The notes under the pieces: model-generated
Database searches by the model: none
Seen by the model: the letters and a program-made list of their open reading frames with translations, nothing else
What the model was told of the DNA's origin: nothing
Translations under genes and position numbers: made by a program
From: Pedobacter frigidisoli
GTDB taxonomy: Bacteria > Bacteroidota > Bacteroidia > Sphingobacteriales > Sphingobacteriaceae
Reading direction: 5' to 3'
Assembly (NCBI RefSeq): GCF_004331675.1
Contig: NZ_SJSN01000002.1
Span: forward strand, 197,956 to 261,955
Length of the DNA: 64,000 bases
Shown: piece by piece, positions 16,756-25,211 of the stretch
Position numbering within the stretch: the stretch's first letter is position 1
How the letters are laid out: every line of letters begins with the position of its first letter

Positions 16756-16902
16756 TATGTTATGTCAAATTTGATTTTCAAAAATCATCAATAGAACACA
16801 TTATGCCTATTAAAAGTTTTAAACTGATGTGGAAACTTTTTATGCGCTCTAAAACTACTTACATAAGCATGTTTGGCTAATCGTTAATTAAAAGGGTAAT
16901 CA

Positions 16903-17088
16903 TTAAATCCTGGCTTTTTTAGTGATGATGTGTTCGCCATTGATCAATAGGAAATAAAAACAATCTTCGCTGGGATACTTAAAAACTATAATTCTGAATA
17001 CCAAGCCTTTTTTAATTCCGAAAGTAACTTCATCGCCAATTTCTATGGAGTTAAGTTCGCTAGAAGTTGTACGATCTGTAATTCTCAT
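16903..17088 (-). CDS. Small orphan protein with IGD-V motif
   Basis: A 61-residue protein, unrecognised. IEIGDEVTFGIKKGLVFRIIV is followed by CFYFLLINGEHIITKK, suggesting a small all-beta fold. The same arrangement occurs in the 65-residue protein at 11038-11235, which makes paralogy plausible. No neighbour on the same strand is close enough to suggest an operon. Confidence 0.5.
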   Translation of the reverse strand: MRITDRTTSSELNSIEIGDEVTFGIKKGLVFRIIVFKYPSEDCFYFLLINGEHIITKKARI

Positions 17089-17208
17089 ATATGGCGAACA
17101 TTATATTTTGCAGTAGGTTTTAAAAAACTATTAAATATTGCATATCTGATCCAACTTGATTACTAATAAATGTTAAAACTTTTTTATTCATAAAGGGGTT
17201 GAATCTGT

Positions 17209-17433
17209 ATGAAAAACATGATAAGTATTTTAAAGGAAACAGCATTAGCTGATGATATAAAGGATGTAGAACAGGTTAGTGAAAATAGATTAAAGATTGT
17301 TTTGAACAAAGATGCCGATGTACATCGCATTGTTAGAAAGGTAAATGAAATTGACTCGGAATTTTGGAAAACCAGGGAGCCGATAAGTATGGAATACGTT
17401 TTTGAAGATGGAACTTCTGCAACGCTAGCTTAA
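17209..17433 (+). CDS. Small hypothetical protein
   Basis: A 74-residue soluble protein that I do not recognise. It reads as beta-alpha-beta (VEQVSENRLKIVLNKDADVHRIVRKVNEIDSEFW, then SMEYVFEDGTS). No membrane segment or signal peptide. The ATG at 17209 is followed by a second in-frame ATG at 17218, which could be the start. A terminator lies at 17573, so the transcript may carry about 140 untranslated bases. Confidence 0.6.
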   Translation: MKNMISILKETALADDIKDVEQVSENRLKIVLNKDADVHRIVRKVNEIDSEFWKTREPISMEYVFEDGTSATLA

Positions 17434-17572
17434 GAATAAAGGTTTCATCCGCCTACCTAAAGCATTCTTTGTAGGAATGTAGCAAACTTTATTACAAATC
17501 TTTTGTCTTTAATACATAGGAAGAATAACTTATTAGTTTAGTTATTTGTAATGTTTGGGAGCTTGCAAATAC

Positions 17573-17606
17573 AAAAGGTAGTCATTTACTTGGCTACCTT
17601 TTTTTA
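17573..17606 (+). terminator. Intrinsic terminator
   Basis: AAAAGGTAGTCA pairs with TGGCTACCTTTT (one wobble pair) around a short loop and is followed by T residues. It ends the 17209 transcript, 139 bases after its stop codon, and sits just before the small membrane ORF at 17618. Confidence 0.7.
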
Positions 17607-17617
17607 TACCTTAAAAT

Positions 17618-17722
17618 ATGGATGATAGAACGGAATTGATATTGGGAATAATTTTTTTATTGGCTGGGATCTTTGTCTTTTACATCATCTTCAAATCTGA
17701 TAGAAAAGATAGCCTTAAGTAA
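17618..17722 (+). CDS. 34-residue single-span membrane miniprotein
   Basis: A short frame: MDDRTELILGIIFLLAGIF, then a tail of SDRKDSLK. It has an acidic start, one clear transmembrane segment of about 18 residues (8-25) and a positively charged tail, the usual layout of small inner-membrane proteins. It begins 12 bases after a terminator and ends 15 bases before the convergent desaturase gene. No promoter box was recognised in between, so expression is uncertain, and no function can be given. Confidence 0.45.
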   Translation: MDDRTELILGIIFLLAGIFVFYIIFKSDRKDSLK

Positions 17723-17737
17723 TTTACATTTTATAAG

Positions 17738-18826
17738 TTATTGTTTTATAGCTGGTTGTCCCATTTTCTTCAATATTAGAAAGTGCGATTTCAGCGCAGT
17801 GAAAAATGTCGGGCTTTCATGATATGGAATATTATATTCCAAAGCTGTCTGTTTAACAATCTTCGAGATTTTTCCGTAATGAATGTGGCAGATTTTGGGG
17901 AAAAGATGATGTTCGATTTGCCTATTTAAACCACCAAGAAAGAAAGCTGCAAAAGGGCAATGCGTTGCAAAATTTGCTGTAGTTCGCATCTGGTGTTCTG
18001 CCCAAGCTTCTTCCATATTTCCGTGTTGATTAGGTGATGGAAAAATTGTTCCCTCAACTACATGCGCAAGTTGAAAAACTAGCCCCATGGTTAAGCCCTG
18101 TGCCAAATGCAAAACGATAAAGCCAATAATCACGTGCCACCATGGAATCGAAATAGTTAAAATTGGAACCGCCAGAAATAAAAAATAATAAAGAAATTTA
18201 TAGAAGAACAAATTAAAATATTCAATCTTTGGGTGTTTATTTTGGCATGCACCAACACTTGCCTGAAAGAATTTTTTGTAATCTTTTCTAAAAATCCATG
18301 ATAGAGATGCAAGGCTGTAAAGCGGAAATGCATACCATTGTTGAAAGCGTTGATAGGGTTTTAATTCATCCTTCTCAGCTATTCTAATTAAGCCAGGAGC
18401 AACCTCAATATCCTCATCATGCCCCGGAATATTGGTGTAAGTATGGTGAACAACATTGTGCGTAATATTCCAAACGTAAGGATTTGCACCAACCATGTGA
18501 AAGATAAAACTTAAACTGCTATTAACCGATTTACTGGAAGAAAAAGATCCATGTATCGCATCGTGGCAGATATTGAAACCAATAAAAGCACTCGTTACAC
18601 CAAGCAGAATTGCCATTAAGATTAAAACTAACGTTCCTTGGAAAACAAAAAGTATCGAAAAATATAATCCTACAAAAATTGTTAAAAATAGAATAGCCTT
18701 AAACCACATTGCTTTATTGGCATGTGTACTTAAATCTTGTTCCTTAAAGCTCATTTGGACTCTCTTTCTAACTTCACCGTAAAAAGATGTTCCGGTAGAA
18801 CATGGGAATTTTGCTTTTGATTTCAT
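17738..18826 (-). CDS. Membrane fatty acid desaturase (acyl-lipid/acyl-CoA type)
   Basis: A 362-residue di-iron membrane desaturase introducing a double bond into fatty acyl chains. The three histidine boxes are visible: HDAIH, HNVVHH and QIEHH; the Q in the third box is typical of front-end-type (delta-5/6) desaturases, though there is no cytochrome b5 domain here. Hydrophobic pairs flank the boxes. The ATG at 18826 (MKSKAKFPC) is preferred over a TTG at 18862 that would add a lysine-rich dozen residues. It is alone on its strand. A role in membrane fluidity is the usual inference. Confidence 0.93.
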   Translation of the reverse strand: MKSKAKFPCSTGTSFYGEVRKRVQMSFKEQDLSTHANKAMWFKAILFLTIFVGLYFSILFVFQGTLVLILMAILLGVTSAFIGFNICHDAIHGSFSSSKSVNSSLSFIFHMVGANPYVWNITHNVVHHTYTNIPGHDEDIEVAPGLIRIAEKDELKPYQRFQQWYAFPLYSLASLSWIFRKDYKKFFQASVGACQNKHPKIEYFNLFFYKFLYYFLFLAVPILTISIPWWHVIIGFIVLHLAQGLTMGLVFQLAHVVEGTIFPSPNQHGNMEEAWAEHQMRTTANFATHCPFAAFFLGGLNRQIEHHLFPKICHIHYGKISKIVKQTALEYNIPYHESPTFFTALKSHFLILKKMGQPAIKQ

Positions 18827-19009
18827 GGGGTTTATCTTCTTCTTCTCATTTTCGCGGACCAAAACTCCAGGATCAATAAGTCATTCTCTTAATTGCGCAA
18901 AGTACGCTTAGTTATTGTATAAACGTAATTAATAAGGAATTGGTTTCTTTTAGCTATTAAAAGAGAGGGAATTATGAGGCAATATCAAATTTTAATAAAT
19001 ATTTAAAAG

Positions 19010-19043
19010 TTGTTTTCTGACTAAAAATTTTAGCTTAAATTTG
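19010..19043 (+). promoter_or_regulatory. Candidate promoter for the CoiA-like gene
   Basis: A -7 box TAAATTTG (19036-19043) matches the Bacteroidota consensus, and a TTG at 19010-19012 lies 23 bases upstream as the -33 element. The start codon at 19102 is 58 bases downstream. Confidence 0.45.
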
Positions 19044-19101
19044 CCGAGCCCTAATTATAATTTATAGAATACCTTAAAAAGGTGGTTGATTTTCAGCATT
19101 G

Positions 19102-19776
19102 ATGAGCAGTGAAGTAGAAAAAAATTATCCCTTAATTGATTTTAATGAAACTAATAGTTCCTTAAAAAGGGAGTTCTACAGAAAAGAATCAGCATGGCAT
19201 CGAGATTGGAAACTAGCTTTTCCGCCATCATTTAGGGAAATTGGTTTTGTAGATGCTGCCAAAGGCGATTTTCATCGAGCTGATATATTTACACCATCTG
19301 GCTATACAATCGAATTTCAAAATTCTCCAATTACCTTGGCAGAATTGCAGAGTAGAGAAGCATTTTATCCAAATTTGATTTGGGTGTTAAATGGAAAAAA
19401 ATTTAAGGGCTTCAGAGTGCTCAAGCATCTACCAGATGTTGACGATCCAAAGTTGAGGGATTATGAATTTTGTCAATCAGATCATCTTTCTATGCTCAGA
19501 AAAGCTGATGTGCAGCAAGGCTTATTAAATTCAAAAATCCTTAATTTTTATCATCCTGAATTAAAGGGAATAGCGTTTACCTCACACTACTATTCATTTT
19601 GTTGGAAAAAGCCACACAGTGTTTGGTATCAGGCAACCGCACCAATCATTGTAGATCTTGGCGGACACTTTTTGTACGAATTAAAGCAGCGCAAGCAGGT
19701 TTCTGGTAATTATGCATACCTAAAAATTTTAAGCAGAAAAACATTTATCGATCGTTATACACCTCCAGAATTTTAG
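19102..19776 (+). CDS. CoiA-like competence nuclease family protein
   Basis: A 224-residue protein of the CoiA family. The nuclease core is visible: ESAWHRDWK near residue 29, GDFHRADI near 57 and YTIEFQNSPIT near 68, the D...E-x-Q arrangement of PD-(D/E)XK nucleases. In Gram-positives CoiA is needed for transformation, acting during recombination; the role in Bacteroidota is not established and no other competence gene is in the window. The ATG at 19102 is used; a TTG directly before it is in frame but gives no gain. The C-terminal part (about 130-224) has no recognised domain. Confidence 0.8.
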   Translation: MSSEVEKNYPLIDFNETNSSLKREFYRKESAWHRDWKLAFPPSFREIGFVDAAKGDFHRADIFTPSGYTIEFQNSPITLAELQSREAFYPNLIWVLNGKKFKGFRVLKHLPDVDDPKLRDYEFCQSDHLSMLRKADVQQGLLNSKILNFYHPELKGIAFTSHYYSFCWKKPHSVWYQATAPIIVDLGGHFLYELKQRKQVSGNYAYLKILSRKTFIDRYTPPEF

Positions 19777-19863
19777 ATACGATATAATCATTATCCATTT
19801 TTGAGCGGGCATATTTTTAAATCTTTAAGTTGTGCTATTTAATTTTGGCTTAGCATTTGCTTA

Positions 19864-20283
19864 ATGTTAAGGAAATATACCTTAATGAAGCGCTTATACT
19901 CCGATTTTTTTAAATGTGCAATTGTAGATGATGATCAATTAAGTATTGACGTCCTCAAAAAATTTATAAGTCAGATTCCCGAATTCCGCACCGTTTTCAC
20001 TTATACAAATCCAGCGCAAGCAATTAATGATATATCTATAAACGATAAGATTGATTTTTTATTTTTAGATATACAGATGGATATTTCGGGCCTAGATGTA
20101 GCAAAGGTGCTTAGGGATAAAGTTCGTTACCTAATATTTGTAACAGGGCACGAAGAATATGCCATAGATGCTTTTAGCGTAAATTGCGATAAGTTTTTAG
20201 TGAAACCCGTGTCTTATGAGAAACTTTTAACGGCTGTTGAAGAAATTTTTGCAAAAGAACGTAGGCAGGCCGGATTGGTATAA
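19864..20283 (+). CDS. Receiver-only response regulator (LytTR-type receiver)
   Basis: 139 residues forming a single CheY-like receiver. The acid pair is in AIVDDDQ, the phosphoacceptor Asp in DFLFLDIQM and the conserved Lys in KFLVKPVS. HEEYAIDAF is typical of the receivers of LytTR-family regulators, but the LytTR DNA-binding domain that normally follows is absent: the frame stops and a terminator lies beyond. A second ATG at 19885 could be the start. No histidine kinase is adjacent. It may work as a phosphate sink or by protein contact; that is inference. Confidence 0.85.
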   Translation: MLRKYTLMKRLYSDFFKCAIVDDDQLSIDVLKKFISQIPEFRTVFTYTNPAQAINDISINDKIDFLFLDIQMDISGLDVAKVLRDKVRYLIFVTGHEEYAIDAFSVNCDKFLVKPVSYEKLLTAVEEIFAKERRQAGLV

Positions 20284-20316
20284 AAAAAAGGACTTCCGCA
20301 TAGCGAAAATCCTTTA
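20282..20316 (-). terminator. Bidirectional terminator between receiver and DUF4142 genes
   Basis: On the minus strand AAAGGATTTTCGC pairs with GCGGAAGTCCTTT (two G-U pairs, 3-base loop) and is followed by T residues; the plus-strand side also ends in AAATA. It terminates the DUF4142 gene and probably the convergent receiver gene. Confidence 0.85.
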
Positions 20317-20333
20317 AATAATTAATATGGTTC

Positions 20334-20921
20334 TTATTTCATACTGTCGCTGATCTTGTTGATCATTACCAAATGACCTTGAACAGTAGGTGAAGTTTTG
20401 GTGGCGAATGCTTTCAGGTCTGCATCTGCGCCATTCTTAGATTCATCTTCCATTAACTTTAGCGTAGCCTTATGTCCGCTAACCATGGCATCAACATAAG
20501 CTTTATCAAAATCAGCACCAGTTTTTTTGCTCAGATCATCCATTATTTTTTTATGCTCTTCATCAACAGTGCTAGGTAAGGTTATATTCTTTTTGGCGGA
20601 AATGTCCATCAATTCGGTATTCGCCATGCCATGATCCTTTACCATCATGCTAGCAAAATCCTTAACCTGTTGATTAGTTCCTTTTTCAAGCGCCATTTTT
20701 CCTAGTTCTACTTCGGCCATTCCCCCTACAGCTGCTTGAGTAGCGAATTTGGCATCTGCTTCATCAACAGCAATCCCACCAGTTGCAGCCAGATTTGTGG
20801 TTGTATCCTTAGCAAGATTTAAGCTATCTGCACTTTCTTTTGCATCTTTCGAACCACCACTACAGGCTTGAAATGTTAATGCCGATAATGAGACGGCCAT
20901 TAAATAAATTAACTTTTTCAT
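20334..20921 (-). CDS. DUF4142 lipoprotein
   Basis: A 195-residue predicted lipoprotein (signal peptide 1-19, lipobox FQAC with Cys at about 20), then a low-complexity linker to about 55 and a DUF4142 four-helix bundle. Recognisable parts are AAVGGMAEVELGKMALEKG, VKDFASMMVKDHGMAN and AYVDAMVSGHKATL. DUF4142 domains are ferritin-like helical bundles, often with paired His residues (DHG, GHK), and are widespread in the envelope with no agreed function. The gene stands alone and ends at a strong terminator. Confidence 0.9.
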   Translation of the reverse strand: MKKLIYLMAVSLSALTFQACSGGSKDAKESADSLNLAKDTTTNLAATGGIAVDEADAKFATQAAVGGMAEVELGKMALEKGTNQQVKDFASMMVKDHGMANTELMDISAKKNITLPSTVDEEHKKIMDDLSKKTGADFDKAYVDAMVSGHKATLKLMEDESKNGADADLKAFATKTSPTVQGHLVMINKISDSMK

Positions 20922-20988
20922 ATAAATTGGTTTTTGTTGTATGGGTATAACAACAGATTATATGAAACAGTTTAAGGATTTTAACAAC

Positions 20989-21189
20989 TTATAACTTTAC
21001 CTTTTTTGCTTTTAGTTCTGCTTTTTCGGGTAATTGAATGGATAGGATTAGGTCGATGCTTTCTGAATTGACCTCATAATCGGCAGCAATTTTTTCCCAC
21101 TTCTTTAACTCGAGCTGTAAGGTTTCAATTTCCTTACCCAAAAATTCTATTTTATTTTGTATCGATTTTTTAACGTTTGTATTTGCCAT
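20989..21189 (-). CDS. Small coiled-coil protein
   Basis: A 66-residue protein rich in Lys and Glu. KIEFLGKEIETLQLELKKWEKI has leucine and isoleucine spacing compatible with a short coiled coil. No homologous family is recognised. It lies between two small genes on the same strand, but 67 and 211 bases separate it from them, so an operon is not evident. Confidence 0.5.
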   Translation of the reverse strand: MANTNVKKSIQNKIEFLGKEIETLQLELKKWEKIAADYEVNSESIDLILSIQLPEKAELKAKKVKL

Positions 21190-21400
21190 AGATCAAAATT
21201 AAGGTTTGATTAGCATATTCTTCAAACGCTAGATGTATGCATGGTTGCTTTAAAATGTTATCGGCTAACTTTCAAGTAGTTTGATTCTCGTAAAACTTTC
21301 AACATTGGTTGAAAACCTTAACGATTAAAGCCAGGCCTAATTACAAGTAAGGGAAATGTAGTAAAAGTGAACATCATAAATCAATGGCTAATTATTAGAA

Positions 21401-21652
21401 TTAGTTCATCTCAAACCATTTTGGAATAGGAATATAGTTTTCATTCCAAACCACCTTCCCCTCATTATCAGTATATCCTGCAGATATAAGTTCAATTCTA
21501 GGTTCTTTTTCGACAATCTCTTTTTTAAACTGATAAGCATCTATTGATAAGTAATGGAAGAGTTTTTCTTGTTCTTCTTCATTATCTGTCAGTAGGATTA
21601 ACGCTTTCTCTCCCGTTTTTAATGTATGTATAAATGTTCCCTTAACTTTCAT
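21401..21652 (-). CDS. Small hypothetical protein
   Basis: An 83-residue soluble protein, unrecognised. The segments TGEKALILLTDNEEEQEKLFHYL and IELISAGYTDNEGKVVW suggest an alternating beta-alpha fold with an acidic middle. It begins with an ATG and faces the divergent ion channel gene at 21798 across a 145-base gap. No function is assigned. Confidence 0.55.
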   Translation of the reverse strand: MKVKGTFIHTLKTGEKALILLTDNEEEQEKLFHYLSIDAYQFKKEIVEKEPRIELISAGYTDNEGKVVWNENYIPIPKWFEMN

Positions 21653-21797
21653 AATTCCTTTAGTTTAAGACAAAATTTTTACCATTAAGTTTTACCCATT
21701 TAATTTGAACAAAACAATAATATTTACCCTCTGTTACAAATAACTAACTAACGAGAAATCCTTAACCATAAAAGCTACCTTTAATTATAAAAATTAA

Positions 21798-22625
21798 ATG
21801 ATGGAATCACCTACACCAAAAGATTGGCGTTTTAAGCTGCATGAAATTATTTACGAATCTAATACACCAGCAGGAAAGGCATTCGATGTAGGCTTGTTGA
21901 TTGCCATTTTTGCCAGTATTATTGTGGTCATGTTAGATAGTGTGATTAGCATCCATTTGAAATATGGCAAGCTATTTAATATTATGGAGTGGATTTTTGC
22001 CGCACTTTTCACCGTTGAATATATTTTAAGGTTAATCAGTATTCGAAAACCAATAAAATATGTAATCAGTCCGCTTGGGATTATAGATTTAATCGCATTG
22101 CTTCCATCATACCTCAGTATTTTCTTTATTGGTGCACAATCGCTATTGGTTTTTAGGGCTTTGAGATTGTTAAGGGTTTTCAGGATTTTTAAACTCGGAC
22201 AGTTTTTAACCGAGATTAATTTCTTAACGCAAGCATTGAAGAATAGCTTAAGAAAGATCAGTATATTTTTGCTAACCGTACTCACCATAACCGTAATATT
22301 AGGTTCGATAATGTATCTGGTTGAGCAGCGGGAAAATGGATTTTCTAATATTCCAGAAAGTATTTATTGGGCAATTGTAACCATTACAACGGTTGGTTAT
22401 GGCGATATTTCTCCTGTTACACCAATAGGCAAATTCGTAGCCTCGGTAGTCATGCTAATCGGTTACGCCATCATTGCAGTGCCCACCGGAATTATTACGC
22501 ATGATATCGCACTAGCTGCAAGGCAGAAAAAAGAGCTGCCAGAATCTTGTCCAAGTTGTAGTAGAGAGGGACATGATAGTGATGCGCTGTTTTGCAAATA
22601 TTGTGGAGCGCCTTTGTTTAGATAG
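21798..22625 (+). CDS. Voltage-gated-type potassium channel with C-terminal zinc ribbon
   Basis: A 275-residue six-helix ion channel. S4 is seen as FRALRLLRVFRIFKLG (119-134) with arginines every third residue, and the selectivity filter is TTVGYGD (197-203), followed by the S6 helix. After S6 a short cytoplasmic tail carries C251-P-x-C254 and C266-K-x-C269, a zinc-ribbon pair. The channel part fits bacterial Kv channels; the zinc ribbon is an addition that may gate or tether, by inference. ATG ATG at the start allows a start one codon later. It stands alone. Confidence 0.93.
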   Translation: MMESPTPKDWRFKLHEIIYESNTPAGKAFDVGLLIAIFASIIVVMLDSVISIHLKYGKLFNIMEWIFAALFTVEYILRLISIRKPIKYVISPLGIIDLIALLPSYLSIFFIGAQSLLVFRALRLLRVFRIFKLGQFLTEINFLTQALKNSLRKISIFLLTVLTITVILGSIMYLVEQRENGFSNIPESIYWAIVTITTVGYGDISPVTPIGKFVASVVMLIGYAIIAVPTGIITHDIALAARQKKELPESCPSCSREGHDSDALFCKYCGAPLFR

Positions 22626-22661
22626 ATTTACCTGCTCCACGTTTAATGGAGCCTGTAAATT

Positions 22662-22979
22662 TTATAGCATTTCGCCATCTACTTTATCATAAGCATTTGG
22701 ATCATTATCCAATTCCTCCACATCAGATTCATTGTATTCTTGATCCTCAACAGACTCATCGTTTGTTTCTGCTGATTCATCATCATCCTCCTCATCGTCT
22801 GGACCACCAATTTCCTCATTAAGCTGTGTTCCTTCGCCATCTGCAAACGGTATTTCATCTTCTGTATATTCTTCACTTTCTTTAGCAGGGTGCCCATCTG
22901 GTGCATTTCCATTAGCTCGGCCCACTTGAAATTGCGCTATATTTTGAATTTCCTCTTGATTGTTTTCTTGATTTTCCAT
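22662..22979 (-). CDS. Small very acidic protein
   Basis: A 105-residue protein, nearly all polar and rich in Asp, Glu, Asn and Gln (long runs such as DDEEDDDESAE), so probably disordered. The ATG at 22979 (MENQENNQEEIQN) is preferred; the longer frame from 23066 adds a hydrophobic, unrelated-looking 29 residues. It is not recognised as a family. It lies convergent with the channel gene, 36 bases apart, and divergent from the GH97 gene. Confidence 0.55.
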   Translation of the reverse strand: MENQENNQEEIQNIAQFQVGRANGNAPDGHPAKESEEYTEDEIPFADGEGTQLNEEIGGPDDEEDDDESAETNDESVEDQEYNESDVEELDNDPNAYDKVDGEML

Positions 22980-23132
22980 GATATAAGTTTTTATTAAAGA
23001 ACAGGATGAAACTTGATAAGGTTTAAAAAACTTTGCTATATCAAAAACAGTCATTAACTTCAACAAAGTAAATCGATTTAGTTTTACCCGTTTAAATCGA
23101 GATAACCTAACATATCATCAACCTAAATCAGA

Positions 23133-25083
23133 ATGAAAAAAAAAAATTTTACTAATTATTCTAACATTTCTTGCTTTTAGCAAGGCTTTTAGTGCTACTA
23201 TAGATTTATCATCACCAGATAATCGAATAAAAATTTCAGTTAACGTGAAAGATAAAATAGGTTATGCTGTAAGTTTTAATGGAAACCCGTTAATCGCCAA
23301 TTCCTATCTTCAGCTTAACCTCGATCAACTTCAACTAGGTGCAAATGCAAAGCTGCTTAAAAAGACGATTTCAACTGTAAATACTACCTCCAATCCAATT
23401 GTTCCATTAAAAAATGCAACGGTTGTTAATCATTATAACCTGTTGAGGCTAGATTTTAAAGGCGATTTTAGCATTGAATTTAGAGCATATAACGATGGAA
23501 TTGCTTATCGATTCATCACCAATAAAAAAGATTCGATTATTGTGAACAGTGAAGATGTTCATATTGGTTTCAATGATCCTGTTAAAACGGCTTACTTGGA
23601 GACAGGTGGTTTTAAAACATCTTATGAAATCCTTTATCGTCAGAATGACTTAGCAAAAGTGAACAAGGATAAGATGAGCGTTCTGCCAATCTTATTTGAT
23701 ACGGGGAAATATAAAGCATTATTCTCCGAAGCTGATCTTTACGATTATCCATGTCTTTTTGTAAAAGCAACCAATGAAAAAACCATCGATGCTACATTTC
23801 CAAAAGCTCCATTGGCATTCGGCGAAGATGGCGATAGAAGTAAGAAGATTTTAAATGAAGCTGATTATATTGCTAAAACAGCTGGTAAAAGATCATTTCC
23901 ATGGCGCTTTTTGGTTATTACTGATAACGATGTGCAATTGGCGGCAAATCAAATGGTTTATAAATTAAGCACTCCAAACCAATTACAAGATACCAAATGG
24001 ATTAAGCCAGGGCAAGTAACCTGGGAATGGTGGCACAATGCTTATGTTTATGGTGTAGATTTTAAGTCGGGCTACAATCAGGATACGTATAAATATTACA
24101 TCGATTTTGCCTCTAAATTTGGTATCCCGTATATTATTATGGATGAAGGTTGGGCAAAAACTACGCTTAATCCTTTTGAGCCAAATCCAACCATCAATCT
24201 GCAAGAATTGATCGCCTACGGGAAACAAAAAAATGTGAAGATTGTACTTTGGTTCACTTGGCTTGCTGTCGAAAATAATTTTAATGTTTTCGAGACTTTA
24301 GAAAAATGGGGCATTGCAGGAGTGAAAATCGATTTTATGGATAGGAGCGACCAATGGATGGTAAACTACTATACTCGAGTAGCAAAGGAAGCCGCTAAGC
24401 ATCACATCTTGGTCGATTTTCATGGCGCTTTCAAGCCAGCAGGTTTAGAGGTTGCTTATCCAAATGTGCTATCTTACGAGGGTGTAATTGGCATGGAACA
24501 AAATATTGGTGGTGGTTTGGCTACTCCAAATAATAATTTATTCTTACCATTTTTAAGAAATGCAGTCGGTCCGATGGATTACACCCCAGGAGCCATGCGT
24601 TCTGCCCATAAACAGGATTATAAACCTAGCTGGGTAAATACCATGAGTATTGGTACGAGAGCGCATCAATTGGCCATGTATATTGTTTTCGAAAGTGGCT
24701 TTCAAATGTTGGCAGATAATCCATTCAACTATTTAAGAGAACCCGAAACTACTTCATTCATTACCAGTGTGCCGGTAACTTGGGATGAAACCAAAATTTT
24801 ATCTGCGAGCGTTGGCGAATACATTGTAACCGCTAAACGCAAAGGCGAAAAATGGTTTGTTGGGGCGATGGGTAATGATCAAAAACACGATTTAAAAATA
24901 GAAACAAGCTTTTTGAAAGCTGGACAGAATTATCAGATCACACTTATTAAGGATGGTATTAATGCCGATTTCCAAGCTATGGACTTTAAACGTATTGTAA
25001 AGCCAATTAAAGCTGGCGAAACAATAGATATTAATATGGTTAAAGATGGAGGTTTTGTAGCTGTAATTGAACCATCTAAATAA
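23133..25083 (+). CDS. GH97 family glycoside hydrolase, frame broken at an A(11) tract in the signal peptide
   Basis: A GH97-type alpha-glycosidase, with the family barrel WEWWHNAYVYGVDF (near codon 300), YIIMDEGWAKT and GVKIDFMDRSDQW. The Asp in KIDFMD may be the nucleophile of the retaining subgroup (alpha-galactosidase-like), by comparison with known GH97 enzymes; this is inference. The main frame is open from GTG 23245 (612 residues) but has no normal start: ATG 23133 is followed by 11 A and then, in another frame, by stop TAG. Removing one A gives MKKKILLIILTFLAFSKAFS, a perfect signal peptide, in frame with the rest. So the gene is intact apart from one base. Exported location is expected. 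Confidence 0.85.
23136..23146 (+). repeat. A(11) homopolymer tract at the GH97 start
   Basis: Eleven A follow the ATG at 23133-23135. With 10 A the ATG is in frame with the 612-residue GH97 body; with 11 it is not. Candidate slippage site, or a sequencing indel. Confidence 0.85.
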
Positions 25084-25114
25084 GACCTAAAGGATGTTTT
25101 TCATAATATTTTCA

Positions 25115-25160
25115 TTACTACTATACCAAAGGATAGCGCTATCCTTTGGTATAGTAGTAA
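25115..25160. repeat. Perfect 46-bp palindrome
   Basis: The 46 bases are exactly self-complementary (centre AGCGCT). The arms begin TTACTACTATACC. It lies 32 bases after the GH97 stop and about 20 bases before the azoreductase promoter. As RNA it would form a 21-23 bp hairpin, but no T-tract follows, so it is not a classical terminator. Confidence 0.9.
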
Positions 25161-25181
25161 CTTATTGATAGCTGTTAAGCT

Positions 25182-25189
25182 TAGTTTTG
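25182..25189 (+). promoter_or_regulatory. Candidate -7 box for the azoreductase gene
   Basis: TAGTTTTG matches TAnnTTTG and lies 22 bases before the ATG at 25212. It sits just downstream of the 46-bp palindrome. Confidence 0.4.
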
Positions 25190-25211
25190 CCAGACCATAA
25201 AAGGCAAAAAC

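Noticed and set aside
21851-22288. 145-codon minus-strand frame
   Set aside because: Antisense to the K+ channel, whose motifs are certain; Leu/Ile/Lys-rich shadow.
22980-23066. 29-residue N-terminal extension of the acidic protein
   Set aside because: Hydrophobic and unlike the rest; ATG 22979 gives a sensible start.
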